DNA from: Saccharothrix tamanrassetensis
Lineage (GTDB): Bacteria > Actinomycetota > Actinomycetes > Mycobacteriales > Pseudonocardiaceae
Direction of reading: 5' to 3'
Length of the DNA: 64,000 nucleotides
NCBI RefSeq assembly: GCF_014203665.1
Contig: NZ_JACHJN010000005.1
Coordinates: 496,001 to 560,000 of the forward strand
Part shown: piece after piece, positions 1-7,537 of the stretch
Layout of the letters: every line of letters begins with the position of its first letter
Numbering within the stretch: the first letter of the stretch is position 1
Translations under genes and position numbers: made by a program
The notes under the pieces: model-generated
What the model saw: the letters and a program-made list of their open reading frames with translations, nothing else
Told to the model about the DNA's origin: nothing
Databases searched by the model: none

Positions 1-315
1 GGCGCGGCGGAGTTCCGGGAGGCCCACACGTCGGGGTGGGTGACGACCGAGGTGCTGGTGGAGAGGTGGGAGTCGGCGTCGCGGCGGTGTTTCGAGGCGG
101 CCGACGACGACGGTGACGGCTACATCGACCTGGAGGGGCTCGCCGCGATCTACCGCGGGGGCGGGGTCACCGACCGGAAGGTGGCGGAAGCGGCGTTCGG
201 GGCGATGGACGTGGACGGCCGCCTGGACTGGGCCGAGCTGTCCGCGCACGTGCAAGGTCTGTTCACGGCGACCGACGAGTCGGCGAAGGGCGCCCGCATG
301 GTCAGCGGCGACTGA
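1..315 (+). CDS. EF-hand calcium-binding protein, C-terminal part (5' end outside window)
   Basis: The reading frame is open from the first base, so the true start lies upstream; a GTG at 40 is only an internal candidate. The visible 104 residues hold two EF-hand-like segments. The first loop reads DDDGDGYIDLEG: Asp at positions 1, 3 and 5, Gly at 6 and Ile at 8 fit a calcium loop, but the usual Glu at 12 is Gly, with a Glu at 11. The second loop (DVDGRLDWAE) is two residues short, although the flanking Leu-Asp-Trp-Ala-Glu half looks like a normal EF-hand. This resembles calerythrin-like calcium sensors of actinomycetes, which usually have paired EF-hands. The likely role is cytoplasmic calcium buffering or sensing. 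The fold assignment is fairly safe; actual calcium binding is uncertain. Confidence 0.75.
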   Translation, partial: GAAEFREAHTSGWVTTEVLVERWESASRRCFEAADDDGDGYIDLEGLAAIYRGGGVTDRKVAEAAFGAMDVDGRLDWAELSAHVQGLFTATDESAKGARMVSGD

Positions 316-427
316 CCAGGTAGTCGGGGGTCGTTACAGCAGCCGCATCTCCTCGCCACGTCTCTTGCCGTTCACTACCGGCGCGAGTTCACTGTGTCTG
401 CATGCTCCCGCCTGGGCGGGCCGGCGG

Positions 428-637
428 TCAGGCGTCGCGCCGCTGGTCGATCGCGACCGCATCGGCCACCTGGTCGAAGGACTCGTAGCGGTGTTCCGGG
501 ATCGAGTGCAACGCGTGCACGGTGTCCTCGTCCGCGTTGTTGCGCGACGCGTGGTCGACCAACTGCCCCTTGTCCGCCGGGTAGACGACATCACCCAGCA
601 CGTTGCGCAACCGGCCCACCGTTGTCGTGTCGCTCAT
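428..637 (-). CDS. DUF2795 domain protein
   Basis: A 69-residue acidic protein. The pattern Leu-x5-Val-x-Tyr-Pro-Ala-x-Lys-x-x-Leu-Val-x-His-Ala, followed by an Asp-Glu-Asp segment, Leu-x-x-Ile-Pro and a Tyr-Glu-Ser-Phe-Asp stretch, is the DUF2795 signature common in actinobacteria. The family is helical, small and of unknown function, often found near stress-response or envelope genes. The ATG at 637 is the only sensible start; a much longer reading frame continues upstream on this strand, but it is only the antisense of the flavodoxin-like gene. No partner gene is in operon with it. It stands between the EF-hand gene and a flavodoxin-fold oxidoreductase, both on the opposite strand. Confidence 0.8.
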   Translation of the reverse strand: MSDTTTVGRLRNVLGDVVYPADKGQLVDHASRNNADEDTVHALHSIPEHRYESFDQVADAVAIDQRRDA

Positions 638-896
638 GGCCCTGCCTCTCACCCGTCTCGTCGGTCGCACCCCGGTTACCCGGCATCGGCGTCCCGACAC
701 GTTCCGACCGGTGTGATGGGGAACCCGTCGTGTGACAGGAGCCGCGGTCACGGGACGGGCCGGCCGAGTCGACTGCGCACGGTGGGTTGACCCCTTTTCT
801 CCGGTGCCGGGACCGCGACACCGGCGGAAACCGGGCAGGCGGGCACACGACCGGGGTTTGTGCGCCTCGGTGCCGATTGGAGCGGCGCGGCGTGGG

Positions 897-908
897 TAGC
901 ACCGGTGT
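897..908 (+). promoter_or_regulatory. Candidate -10 element of a leaderless promoter
   Basis: TAGCAC (897-902) is followed by six bases and then the ATG at 909. No Shine-Dalgarno sequence is visible before that ATG. A TTGGAG at 877-882 lies only 14 bases upstream, so the -35 is weak. The arrangement resembles the TAGC(C/G)T plus seven bases plus GTG units found before 10144 and 50574. Confidence 0.3.
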
Positions 909-1523
909 ATGACTTCTTCGTTGACCGCGCTCGCGCTGACCTGCACGCTCAAGCCGTCGCCCGAACCGTCGAGCAGCGACAAGATCGCCCGACAGGTGCT
1001 GGACGAGCTCGCGAGCCACGGTGTCGAGGGTGACCTGGTCCGCGTGGTGGACTTCGACGTGCGCCCGGGGGTGCAGACCGACATGGGTGGCGGCGACCAG
1101 TGGCCGCGGATCCGTGAGCGCATCCTGGCCGCGGACATCCTGCTGCTGTCCACCCCGACGTGGGTCGGGCACCCGTCCAGCGTCGCCCAACGGGTGATGG
1201 AGCGGCTGGACGCCGAGCTGTCCGAGACCGACGACCAGGGCCGTCCGTCGATGTACGGCAAGGTCGCCGTGGTGGCGGTGGTGGGCAACGAGGACGGCGC
1301 GCACAAGATCATCGCCGACTGCTTCCAGGCGCTCAACGACATCGGGTTCACCATCCCGGCCAGTGGCGGGACGTACTGGAACTCGGAGGCGATGGTGCCC
1401 AAGGACTACGTCGAACTGGAGCAGACCCCGGACGCCGTCGCCACGACCAACAAGAAGCTGGCGAGCAACGCCGTGCACCTGGCGCGGCTGCTCAAGCAGG
1501 CCCAATACCCGCCCGTGGAGTGA
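909..1523 (+). CDS. Flavodoxin-family NAD(P)H-dependent oxidoreductase
   Basis: A 204-residue protein with a flavodoxin-like fold: an N-terminal beta strand (ALALTCTLK), the central ILLLSTPTWVGHPSSVAQ segment typical of FMN-binding NADPH-dependent reductases, and a GKVAVVAVVGNEDGAH strand-loop near residue 118. Family members bind FMN and reduce quinones, azo dyes or iron chelates in the cytoplasm. The ATG at 909 has no obvious ribosome binding site and may begin a leaderless transcript. It stands upstream of an alcohol dehydrogenase remnant and a TPP enzyme, a typical actinomycete stress or redox neighbourhood. The physiological electron acceptor cannot be told from sequence. Confidence 0.85.
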   Translation: MTSSLTALALTCTLKPSPEPSSSDKIARQVLDELASHGVEGDLVRVVDFDVRPGVQTDMGGGDQWPRIRERILAADILLLSTPTWVGHPSSVAQRVMERLDAELSETDDQGRPSMYGKVAVVAVVGNEDGAHKIIADCFQALNDIGFTIPASGGTYWNSEAMVPKDYVELEQTPDAVATTNKKLASNAVHLARLLKQAQYPPVE

Positions 1524-1617
1524 CCGGCCCCGCGGCCACCGATCCGGCGAGAACGGTGTTTCGGGGGTGCTGCCACGGGAATTCGGCGACGGGGCCCGCG
1601 ATGAGGAGGCGACTGCG

Positions 1618-1785
1618 GTGAAGGCTGTGTGGCGAGGGACCGGGGACATCCGCTGGGACGAGGTGCCCGGCCCGGAGAACCCGGAACCGGGCGACGCGAT
1701 CGTGCGCGGCAACGCGATCGGGACTCGCGAGACCTCCGACCGGCGTGACGAAGTCCGGCCGACGACCGTCCTGGACGCCGCATGA
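1618..1785 (+). pseudogene. Zinc-type alcohol dehydrogenase N-terminal remnant
   Basis: From a GTG at 1618 the 55 codons read like the beginning of a zinc-dependent alcohol dehydrogenase (MDR family): VKAVWRGTGDIRWDEVPGP, then PEPGDAIVRGNAIG, which matches the usual start and the DAIVRV-type strand. After that the frame runs into unrelated residues (RETSDRRDEV) and a stop. The Cys-Gly-Thr-Asp zinc-site segment, the rest of the GroES-like domain and the whole Rossmann domain are missing. The TGA overlaps the ATG of the following TPP enzyme, so the fragment may still act as a leader that couples translation. I read it as a deletion remnant. A functional short peptide is possible but less likely. 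Confidence 0.6.
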
Positions 1786-3563
1786 GCGGCACGGTCGCGG
1801 ACGCGCTGGTCGAACGGTTGCGCACGTGGAACGTGCCCAGGGTGTTCGGATACGCGGGCGACGGCATCGACCCGATCCTGGCCGCCCTGCACCGGGCCGG
1901 CGGCGATCCGGAGTTCGTGCCGACCCGGCACGAGGAGATGGCCGCCTTCATGGCCTGCGGGCACGCCAAGTACACCGGTGAGGTCGGCGTGTGCCTGGCC
2001 ACCCAGGGACCGGGCGCGATCCACCTGCTCAACGGTCTGTACGACGCCAAGCTCGACCGCCGCCCGGTGGTGGCGATCGTGGGCCAGGTCGTGTCGACCG
2101 CGCTGGGCACCGGCTACCTCCAGGAAGTCGACCTGCACTCGCTGTTCAAGGACGTCTGCGGGCAATACCTCCAGACGGTGTTCGCACCGGAGCAACTGCC
2201 CGTGCTGCTGGACAACGCCATGCGCACCGCCATCTCCGAGCGGGTGCCCACGTGCCTGATCGTGCCGCACGACGTGCAGCGCGCCGACGCCGTGGAAGAC
2301 CTGCCGCACACGCACGGCGTCGTGCCGTCCTCGGCGGTCACCGCCCGGCCGCGCGTCATCCCGCGCGAGGACGACCTGCGCCGTGCCGCCGAGGTGCTCA
2401 ACGCCGGGCGCAGGCCGGCGGTGCTCATCGGACGCGGTGCGGCCGGCGCCGAGCGCGAGGTCGCCCAGGTCGTCGAGGCGTTGGGGGCGGGCGCCACCGC
2501 GTCGTTGGTGGGCAAGCCGGTGATCCCCGAGGACGCGCCGTGGCACACCGGCGTCATGGGCCACCTGGGCACCACCGCCTCCGCCGAGCTGATGGCGGAG
2601 TGCGACACACTGCTGATCGTCGGCTCCAACGACCCGTGGACCGAGTTCTACCCGAAACCCGGCCAAGCGCGCGCCGTGCAGATCGACATCGAAGCCCGCG
2701 TCGTGGGCAGCAAGTACCCGGTCGAGGCCGCGCTCGTCGGTGACGCCCGCGAGACGCTGCGGATCCTGCGGCCCCTGCTGCGGCGCAACCCCGACCGCAG
2801 GTGGGAACAGCGGGTGTTCACCAGCGTGGCCCGGTGGCGTGCCGTGGCCGGGCAACGCGCCGGTGCGTCCGCCGACCCGCTGAACCCCGAGTCGGTGGTG
2901 CACGAACTCTCGGGCGCGCTGCCGACGGACGTGCAGGTCGCCGTGGACGTCGGTTCGGCGACCTACTGGTACGCCCGCCACTTGGCGCTGCCGGTCGGCG
3001 CGCCCGCCCACACGTCCAGCTACCTGGCGTCCATGGGCTGTGCCCTGCCGTACGGGTTGGCTGCCAAGCTGCACGCCCCCGACCGGCCCGTCGTCGCTCT
3101 CGTGGGCGACGGCGCGATGCAGATGAACGGCCTGCTGGAGCTGATCACCGTCGCCGACCGGTGGCGGCAGTGGGCCGACCCCAGGTTCGTCGTGCTGGTG
3201 CTGCACAACCGCGACCTCAACGAGGTCACCTGGGAACAACGGGAGATGGAGGGCGACCCCCGCTTCCCCACCTCACAGCGCGTGCCCGACTTCCCCTACG
3301 CCGCCTACGCCGAGCTGCTCGGCCTGCGCGGTATCCGCGTCGACTCACCGGATCAGGTGGCCAAGGCGTGGCGCGAGGCGTTCGACGCCGACCGCCCGGT
3401 GGTCGTGGAGGCCGTCGTGGACCCGGCGGTTCCGCTGCTGGCCCCGCACCTGCCGGACGAGAAGGTGGAGATGATCCACAAAGGACTCGACCAGGAACCC
3501 GACGGTGACGCGGAACGGGAACACCTGCGGCGCCAGCGCGCGGCCGAGGGGCATGGGCAGTGA
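1782..3563 (+). CDS. Thiamine-pyrophosphate-dependent enzyme, pyruvate oxidase / acetolactate synthase-like
   Basis: A 593-residue protein with the three-domain architecture of the acetolactate synthase/pyruvate oxidase family. The N-terminal PYR domain has the catalytic Glu in RHEEMAAFMA (about residue 51) and an ATQGPGAIHLLNGLYDA segment. A central domain spans about 190-330. The C-terminal PP domain has the metal-TPP motif GDGAMQMNG followed about 30 residues later by LHNRDLNEVTWEQ. Family members decarboxylate pyruvate to acetate, acetyl phosphate or acetolactate. The C-terminal HKGLDQEPDGDAE tail is typical of actinomycete 'TPP-requiring protein' genes that stand apart from branched-chain amino-acid operons. 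No small regulatory subunit gene is nearby, arguing against a biosynthetic acetolactate synthase. The ATG overlaps the stop of the dehydrogenase remnant (ATGA). Confidence 0.85.
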   Translation: MSGTVADALVERLRTWNVPRVFGYAGDGIDPILAALHRAGGDPEFVPTRHEEMAAFMACGHAKYTGEVGVCLATQGPGAIHLLNGLYDAKLDRRPVVAIVGQVVSTALGTGYLQEVDLHSLFKDVCGQYLQTVFAPEQLPVLLDNAMRTAISERVPTCLIVPHDVQRADAVEDLPHTHGVVPSSAVTARPRVIPREDDLRRAAEVLNAGRRPAVLIGRGAAGAEREVAQVVEALGAGATASLVGKPVIPEDAPWHTGVMGHLGTTASAELMAECDTLLIVGSNDPWTEFYPKPGQARAVQIDIEARVVGSKYPVEAALVGDARETLRILRPLLRRNPDRRWEQRVFTSVARWRAVAGQRAGASADPLNPESVVHELSGALPTDVQVAVDVGSATYWYARHLALPVGAPAHTSSYLASMGCALPYGLAAKLHAPDRPVVALVGDGAMQMNGLLELITVADRWRQWADPRFVVLVLHNRDLNEVTWEQREMEGDPRFPTSQRVPDFPYAAYAELLGLRGIRVDSPDQVAKAWREAFDADRPVVVEAVVDPAVPLLAPHLPDEKVEMIHKGLDQEPDGDAEREHLRRQRAAEGHGQ

Positions 3564-3657
3564 TCCGTCCGGTCCGGTCCCGTCCGGGTGACCCGAACCC
3601 CCGGTTCGTCAGCGGCCCAGCGGGTAGCCGAAATGGGACCACGACGGAGAGGAAGGG

Positions 3658-4074
3658 GTGATCGGGTTGACCACGACGACGATGCCGATGATGGAGACCT
3701 ACCCGGCGGAGATCAACCTGGACCGCGGCAAGCTCGCCGCGACGATCGACGCGCTGATCGCGTGCGCGGAGGCGTGCACGGCGTGCGCGGATGCGTGTCT
3801 GAGCGAGAACTCGGTGGCGGAGCTGACGAAGTGCGTGCGGACGAACATGGACTGCGCCGACATCTGCGGCACGACCGCGCGGGTGCTGTCGCGGCACACC
3901 GGCTACGACGCCGACATCAGCCGGTCGCTGCTGGAGGCGTGCGCGACGGTGTGCAGGTCCTGTGGTGACGAGTGCGGTTCGCACGCGGAGATGCACGAGC
4001 ACTGCCGCATCTGCGCCGAGGCGTGCCGGGCCTGCGAGCGGGCGTGCCGCGACCTGCTCGCCACCATCGACTGA
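3658..4074 (+). CDS. Cysteine-rich four-helix bundle copper-storage (Csp-like, DUF326) protein
   Basis: A 138-residue protein with 16 cysteines spaced mostly as Cys-x3-Cys and Cys-x2-Cys along predicted helices (ACAEACTACADAC, MDCADIC, EACATVCRSCGDEC, EHCRICAEACRACERAC). This is the hallmark of the DUF326/Csp four-helix bundle, in which Cys side chains pointing into the bundle core store many Cu(I) ions. No signal peptide is seen, so it would be cytosolic, like Csp3. The chosen start is the GTG at 3658, and the frame also has a nearby internal TTG. It is a single gene downstream of the TPP enzyme. A possibly copper-related envelope operon lies a few kb away (5245-10144), but nothing in the sequence links the two directly. 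Confidence 0.88.
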   Translation: MIGLTTTTMPMMETYPAEINLDRGKLAATIDALIACAEACTACADACLSENSVAELTKCVRTNMDCADICGTTARVLSRHTGYDADISRSLLEACATVCRSCGDECGSHAEMHEHCRICAEACRACERACRDLLATID

Positions 4075-4142
4075 CAGGGCCCGCGACACGTCCGCCCGCG
4101 CCGAACGGTGACCCACCCCGGACTGACGGAGGGAAGGCTGGG

Positions 4143-5042
4143 TCACGACTGCTGTTGTTCGGCCATCCTGCTGGCGGCGTGCGGATCGCTGTAGTCCATT
4201 GGCGGGTCGACCTGCTGGAAGTCCCCGGTCAGCACGATCGACATCAAGAAGCCCGACGCCGCGTACAGCGGTGTCTTGGAAACACGGGCCATCTGGGGGT
4301 CTATCCAGTAGACGGTCTTCTTGTGGTTGACACCGACCACCACGTGACCCGCCACATCGCCCTGGTCGTTCGGTGGCTTGACGGGTCGGAACGAGACGAC
4401 GGCGATCGCGCCGTGTTGCGCATCTTTGAGCTTCGCCCCGGTGTCGGCCCACGAGGAGGTGCTCCACCCCGCTCCCAACCAGTTCTTGATGCGCTCGGGA
4501 CCGTTCGCTTCGATCCCCTCGGAGTCGCTCAGGGCGGTGGCGGGCGTCGGCCGGCCGTGCCACGAGGACAGGAACGCCCGAGCGGCGTCGACGCAGTTGC
4601 GCCGGAACTCCGGGCTGTCTTCCCGGTTGCTGTTGAGGGCCCGCACCCAGTCCGCCGGTCGTAGACGGCCGATCAGGAACGCCTTGTCCACCGGCCGGGG
4701 GAACTGCTTGAACGCACCGCCCTTCTTGGGGAACTGGTGCTCCAACGCGTCCTGCGACGCCTGGGGCACCTCGGCCAGTCCCGCCTCCGCGCGGACCGCC
4801 GGCAGGCTGTCGAGGACCTGGTCGCGGTCGTGCACCCGCTGGACCGCGACGGCGGGGGACGTGGGGGTGCGCCGTCGGGTCAGCAGACGTGCCACAGCGG
4901 TATTGCCCACGGTTCGTTGGAGCGCCAGCACCGCCTCGGGCGCCGGCAGGCCGGGGGAGTGCCCTCGCCTGTCGGACACCGGCTCCGAACGGACTTGGGT
5001 GGGCACACGACGCGGCGCGTCGTCTCGTTCAGTGTCGTGCAT
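4143..5042 (-). CDS. Candidate secreted/injected toxin: LQRTVGN leader plus papain-fold (Tox-PL-like) domain
   Basis: A 299-residue protein. The start is fixed by AGGAGG five bases before the ATG at 5042. The N-terminal third is polar and disordered and contains LQRTVGNTAVARLL at 41-54, the motif found in actinobacterial proteins associated with contractile injection systems and DUF4157-type polymorphic effectors. The C-terminal half has the order expected of a papain-fold toxin or glutamine deamidase: NCVDAARAFLSSWHGRP with Cys150, GHVVVGVNHKKTVYWIDPQ with His233 and Asp248. There is no signal peptide. The protein is an orphan: no tail-tube, sheath or AAA genes and no evident immunity gene lie beside it. 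Known relatives deamidate or cleave host proteins; the target here is unknown. The domain call is from motif order only. Confidence 0.7.
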   Translation of the reverse strand: MHDTERDDAPRRVPTQVRSEPVSDRRGHSPGLPAPEAVLALQRTVGNTAVARLLTRRRTPTSPAVAVQRVHDRDQVLDSLPAVRAEAGLAEVPQASQDALEHQFPKKGGAFKQFPRPVDKAFLIGRLRPADWVRALNSNREDSPEFRRNCVDAARAFLSSWHGRPTPATALSDSEGIEANGPERIKNWLGAGWSTSSWADTGAKLKDAQHGAIAVVSFRPVKPPNDQGDVAGHVVVGVNHKKTVYWIDPQMARVSKTPLYAASGFLMSIVLTGDFQQVDPPMDYSDPHAASRMAEQQQS

Positions 5043-5244
5043 CGAGTCCTCCTCGCTTTCCCCCAAGCCTCTCGGGCGTGCCCGGCCCGCCGGGATGACC
5101 GCGAGGGCACACCGAGGGCACACCACCGGGCGCGGCTGTGGGTCGTCCGGCCCAGTGCACGCAGCCCGGACGAGTGGGACTCCGGCATCCGGCGCAGGAG
5201 GCTGCATCCGTTGGCTGCCAACGCTTTGCCGGCGGCCGAACGGA

Positions 5245-5889
5245 TCAGGTCCGGCCGCGCAGCCGGGACCAGGCCAGCACCACGTGCACGCGGTCGGGGA
5301 CGCCGAGCTTGCCGAGGATGTTGGAGACGTGGACCTTCACCGTGTAGCGGCTGATGGTCAGGCGTCGGGCGATCTCGTCGTTGGCCAGGCCTTGGGCGAG
5401 GAGTTCGAAGACCTCGCGTTCCCGGCGCGAGAGACTCCCGATCGCCTGCGACAGCCGTTGGTCCTCGGTGGTCGGCATGGCCGGGCGGAACGCGTCGATC
5501 ATGCGGGCGGTGGCTTCGGGCGCGAGCACGGCCTGACCGGAGGCGACGACGCGGATGCCGTCGCGGAGCCGTTCGCTGGGTGCGTCCTTGAGCAGGAAGC
5601 CGCTGGCGCCGGCCTGGAGGGCGGCGTAGACGTAGCTGTCGAGGTCGTAGGTGGTCAGGATGAGGACCCTGGCGCGACCGGCTATCCGCCGGGTGGCCTC
5701 GATGCCGTCCAGCACGGGCATCCGGATGTCCATCAGCACGACGTCCGGGGCGTGCCGGTCGACCGCCGTCACGGCTTCCCGGCCGTTGGCCGCGACGCCG
5801 ACCACGGACAGGTCCGGCGCCGCGTCGATGATCCTGGCCAGGGCTTCCCGGAGGAGCTGTTCGTCGTCGCAGACCACTACCCGGAGCAC
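5245..5889 (-). CDS. LuxR/NarL-family response regulator
   Basis: A 214-residue two-component regulator. The receiver domain has the acidic pair (CDDE, residues 7-10), the phospho-acceptor Asp54 in VVLMDIRMPVLDG, Thr80 in LILTTYD and Lys101 in FLLKDAP. The C-terminal GerE/LuxR helix-turn-helix is SLSRREREVFELLAQGLANDEIARRL through TVKVHVSNILGKLG (about 152-197). The GTG at 5889 overlaps the end of the upstream kinase gene by 13 bases, so the two are translated together. It closes the operon that starts at 10144 and probably controls that operon or related envelope genes. A motif shared by the promoters at 10145-10166 and 50575-50590 is a possible target, but this is inference. Confidence 0.93.
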   Translation of the reverse strand: MLRVVVCDDEQLLREALARIIDAAPDLSVVGVAANGREAVTAVDRHAPDVVLMDIRMPVLDGIEATRRIAGRARVLILTTYDLDSYVYAALQAGASGFLLKDAPSERLRDGIRVVASGQAVLAPEATARMIDAFRPAMPTTEDQRLSQAIGSLSRREREVFELLAQGLANDEIARRLTISRYTVKVHVSNILGKLGVPDRVHVVLAWSRLRGRT

Positions 5890-6944
5890 GTCACGGACCT
5901 CGCCGGCAGGACGGCGCGCACCTCGAACCCGCCGTCGGCCCGCGGCCCCGCGGTCAGCGTGCCGCCGACCAGGGAGACGCGTTCCCTCATCCCGATCAAA
6001 CCCATGCCCGTCCCCGGATCCGGCGCTGCCACGGACTTCTCGTTGACCACGGCGACGGACAGCTGTTCCGCCGTGAACGAGAGGGACACGGTGGTCGCGA
6101 CCGCCCCGGCGTGCTTGAGCACGTTGGTCAGGGCTTCCTGGACCACGCGGTACGCCGTGTGCTCGATGCTGACGTCCAGCGGGCCGGCGGTCCCGGAGCG
6201 GACCAGGTCGATCCGCGGGCCGGGGATGCTCTCGACCAACGCGTCGATCCGGTCCAGGCCGGGCGGCACGACCAACGGGTCGTGGTCGGCGGCCGACGCG
6301 TTCGTGCGCAGCACGCCGAGCAGCCGGCGCAGCTCCGCGAGGGAGTTGCGGCCGGTCTGCGCGACCCTCGTCAGCGCCTCCCGCGCCTCGTCGGGCGATC
6401 CGGTCTCCGCGGCGGCGGTCGCGTCGAGCACCATCGTGGTCACCGAGTGGTTCAGGATGTCGTGCAGCTCCCTCGCCAGCAGAGCGCGTTCGCGTTCCGC
6501 CGCCCGCTGCTCGGCCTCGGCGCGCTCCGCTTCGAGCTGGTCGATGCGGGTGCGCTGCCGGGCGCCGAGCCGTCCGTTCACCAGGAACCCCACGAACATC
6601 ACCGCCACCGAGGAGATGCCGGCCAGCGCGAGACCGGGCGGTGAGCCGCCGCTGATGCTCAGCACCAGCCCGATCGTCAGCAGCGCCAGGCCGATCACCA
6701 GCCCGATCCGCTGCTGGAGGGGCTTCCCCCACGCGCCGAGGCTCCACGCCGCCACGAGGAACCCGACGAAGATCTCCGACTCGATCACGATCAGCAGCGT
6801 TTCCAGGCCGATCACGGCCAGCAGGACGGCCAGCGGGAAGCGGCGGCACCACGCGAGCGCGGCGGTCTGCGCCGCCGCCACCGCCAGCAGACCCCAGGTG
6901 TGGCGTTCGGCGGGCCCGTTCAGGATGGTCAGCAGGGCGACCAT
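5877..6944 (-). CDS. Two-component sensor histidine kinase (HisKA_3 type)
   Basis: A membrane kinase of about 355 residues from the ATG at 6944. Four to five hydrophobic segments fill the first 125 residues, followed by a coiled Glu/Ala/Arg stretch and the dimerisation box ELHDILNHSVTTMV with phospho-accepting His161. The ATPase domain has a VVQEALTNVLKHA N-box and GMGLIGMRERV. There is no large extracellular sensor, so it probably senses a membrane or intramembrane signal, or one of the envelope proteins encoded upstream. The start is uncertain: hydrophobic sequence continues upstream of 6944 with no ATG/GTG, so a CTG start near the upstream gene's stop (about 6974) is possible. Its partner is the overlapping response regulator. 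Confidence 0.9.
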   Translation of the reverse strand: MVALLTILNGPAERHTWGLLAVAAAQTAALAWCRRFPLAVLLAVIGLETLLIVIESEIFVGFLVAAWSLGAWGKPLQQRIGLVIGLALLTIGLVLSISGGSPPGLALAGISSVAVMFVGFLVNGRLGARQRTRIDQLEAERAEAEQRAAERERALLARELHDILNHSVTTMVLDATAAAETGSPDEAREALTRVAQTGRNSLAELRRLLGVLRTNASAADHDPLVVPPGLDRIDALVESIPGPRIDLVRSGTAGPLDVSIEHTAYRVVQEALTNVLKHAGAVATTVSLSFTAEQLSVAVVNEKSVAAPDPGTGMGLIGMRERVSLVGGTLTAGPRADGGFEVRAVLPARSVTCSG

Positions 6945-6973
6945 CAGCGGCAGCAGGGTCAGCAGGCCGTCGC

Positions 6974-7537
6974 TCAGCCGTTCCAGGTGAGCACGGCCCG
7001 CCTGCGGGCGCGCAGCCACCCGCGCGCCAGCAGCAGCGCCGCCACCGCCCAGGGCGCCATGCCGACCAGCCAGCTCACCGCCATCGGCGGTCCGGGCGCC
7101 GGCCCCACCGGGACCGGCAGCGTGCCGGTCGTGACCCCGCCCGCGCCGTGCACGGTGAACTCGAAGCGCCACGGGCCCTCCTCGGGTAGTGCCACGACGT
7201 CCAGCCCCCACGCGTGCCTCGCCAGCGGGTGCCGTTGCAGTTCCATGTCGGCCTCGCCGTCGAGTCCGACGATGCCCAGGGCCTTCGGTTCCCCGGACGG
7301 CGTGATGGCCCGCACGGTGCCGGTGCGCCCCTCGATCCCACCGTCCGGCTCGAACGTGAAGTCTAGCGACCGCCCGGCTTTGACGGGCCAGTCCGTGAAG
7401 GACGCGGTCAACGTGCCGTTCCCCAGCGGAACGCGCTCGCTGTGCACGATCGTCAGCGGCTCCGCCTGCGCGGACGCGACGGGCGCGGTCAACACCACCA
7501 GCGAGGCGGCGACGCCGGTCACGAGTCGGGTCCTCAT
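6974..7537 (-). CDS. Secreted, C-terminally membrane-anchored protein of unknown function
   Basis: A 187-residue protein with a signal peptide (cleavage likely after Ala-Ser-Ala, residue 23), a predicted beta-rich middle region (GNGTLTASFTDWPVKAGRSLDFTF, then PWRFEFTVHG), and one C-terminal transmembrane helix (about 151-170) followed by an Arg-rich cytoplasmic tail. The general pattern of strands, with a Trp-Arg-Phe 'the agent gains by binding' strand near the end, resembles YtkA/FixH or CopC-like small beta domains, but no family is secure. It begins four bases inside the preceding membrane-protein gene (ATGA overlap) and lies directly upstream of the histidine kinase, so it may present a signal to that kinase. 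Confidence 0.75.
   Translation of the reverse strand: MRTRLVTGVAASLVVLTAPVASAQAEPLTIVHSERVPLGNGTLTASFTDWPVKAGRSLDFTFEPDGGIEGRTGTVRAITPSGEPKALGIVGLDGEADMELQRHPLARHAWGLDVVALPEEGPWRFEFTVHGAGGVTTGTLPVPVGPAPGPPMAVSWLVGMAPWAVAALLLARGWLRARRRAVLTWNG

Noticed and set aside
591..3239. 882-codon minus-strand open frame
   Set aside because: It lies antisense to the flavodoxin-like and TPP-enzyme genes and its product is low-complexity Arg/Gly/His without family motifs; it is a high-GC shadow frame.
4378..6990. 870-codon plus-strand open frame
   Set aside because: It runs antisense through the toxin, regulator and kinase genes, all with clear motifs; the translation is Ser/Arg-rich noise.
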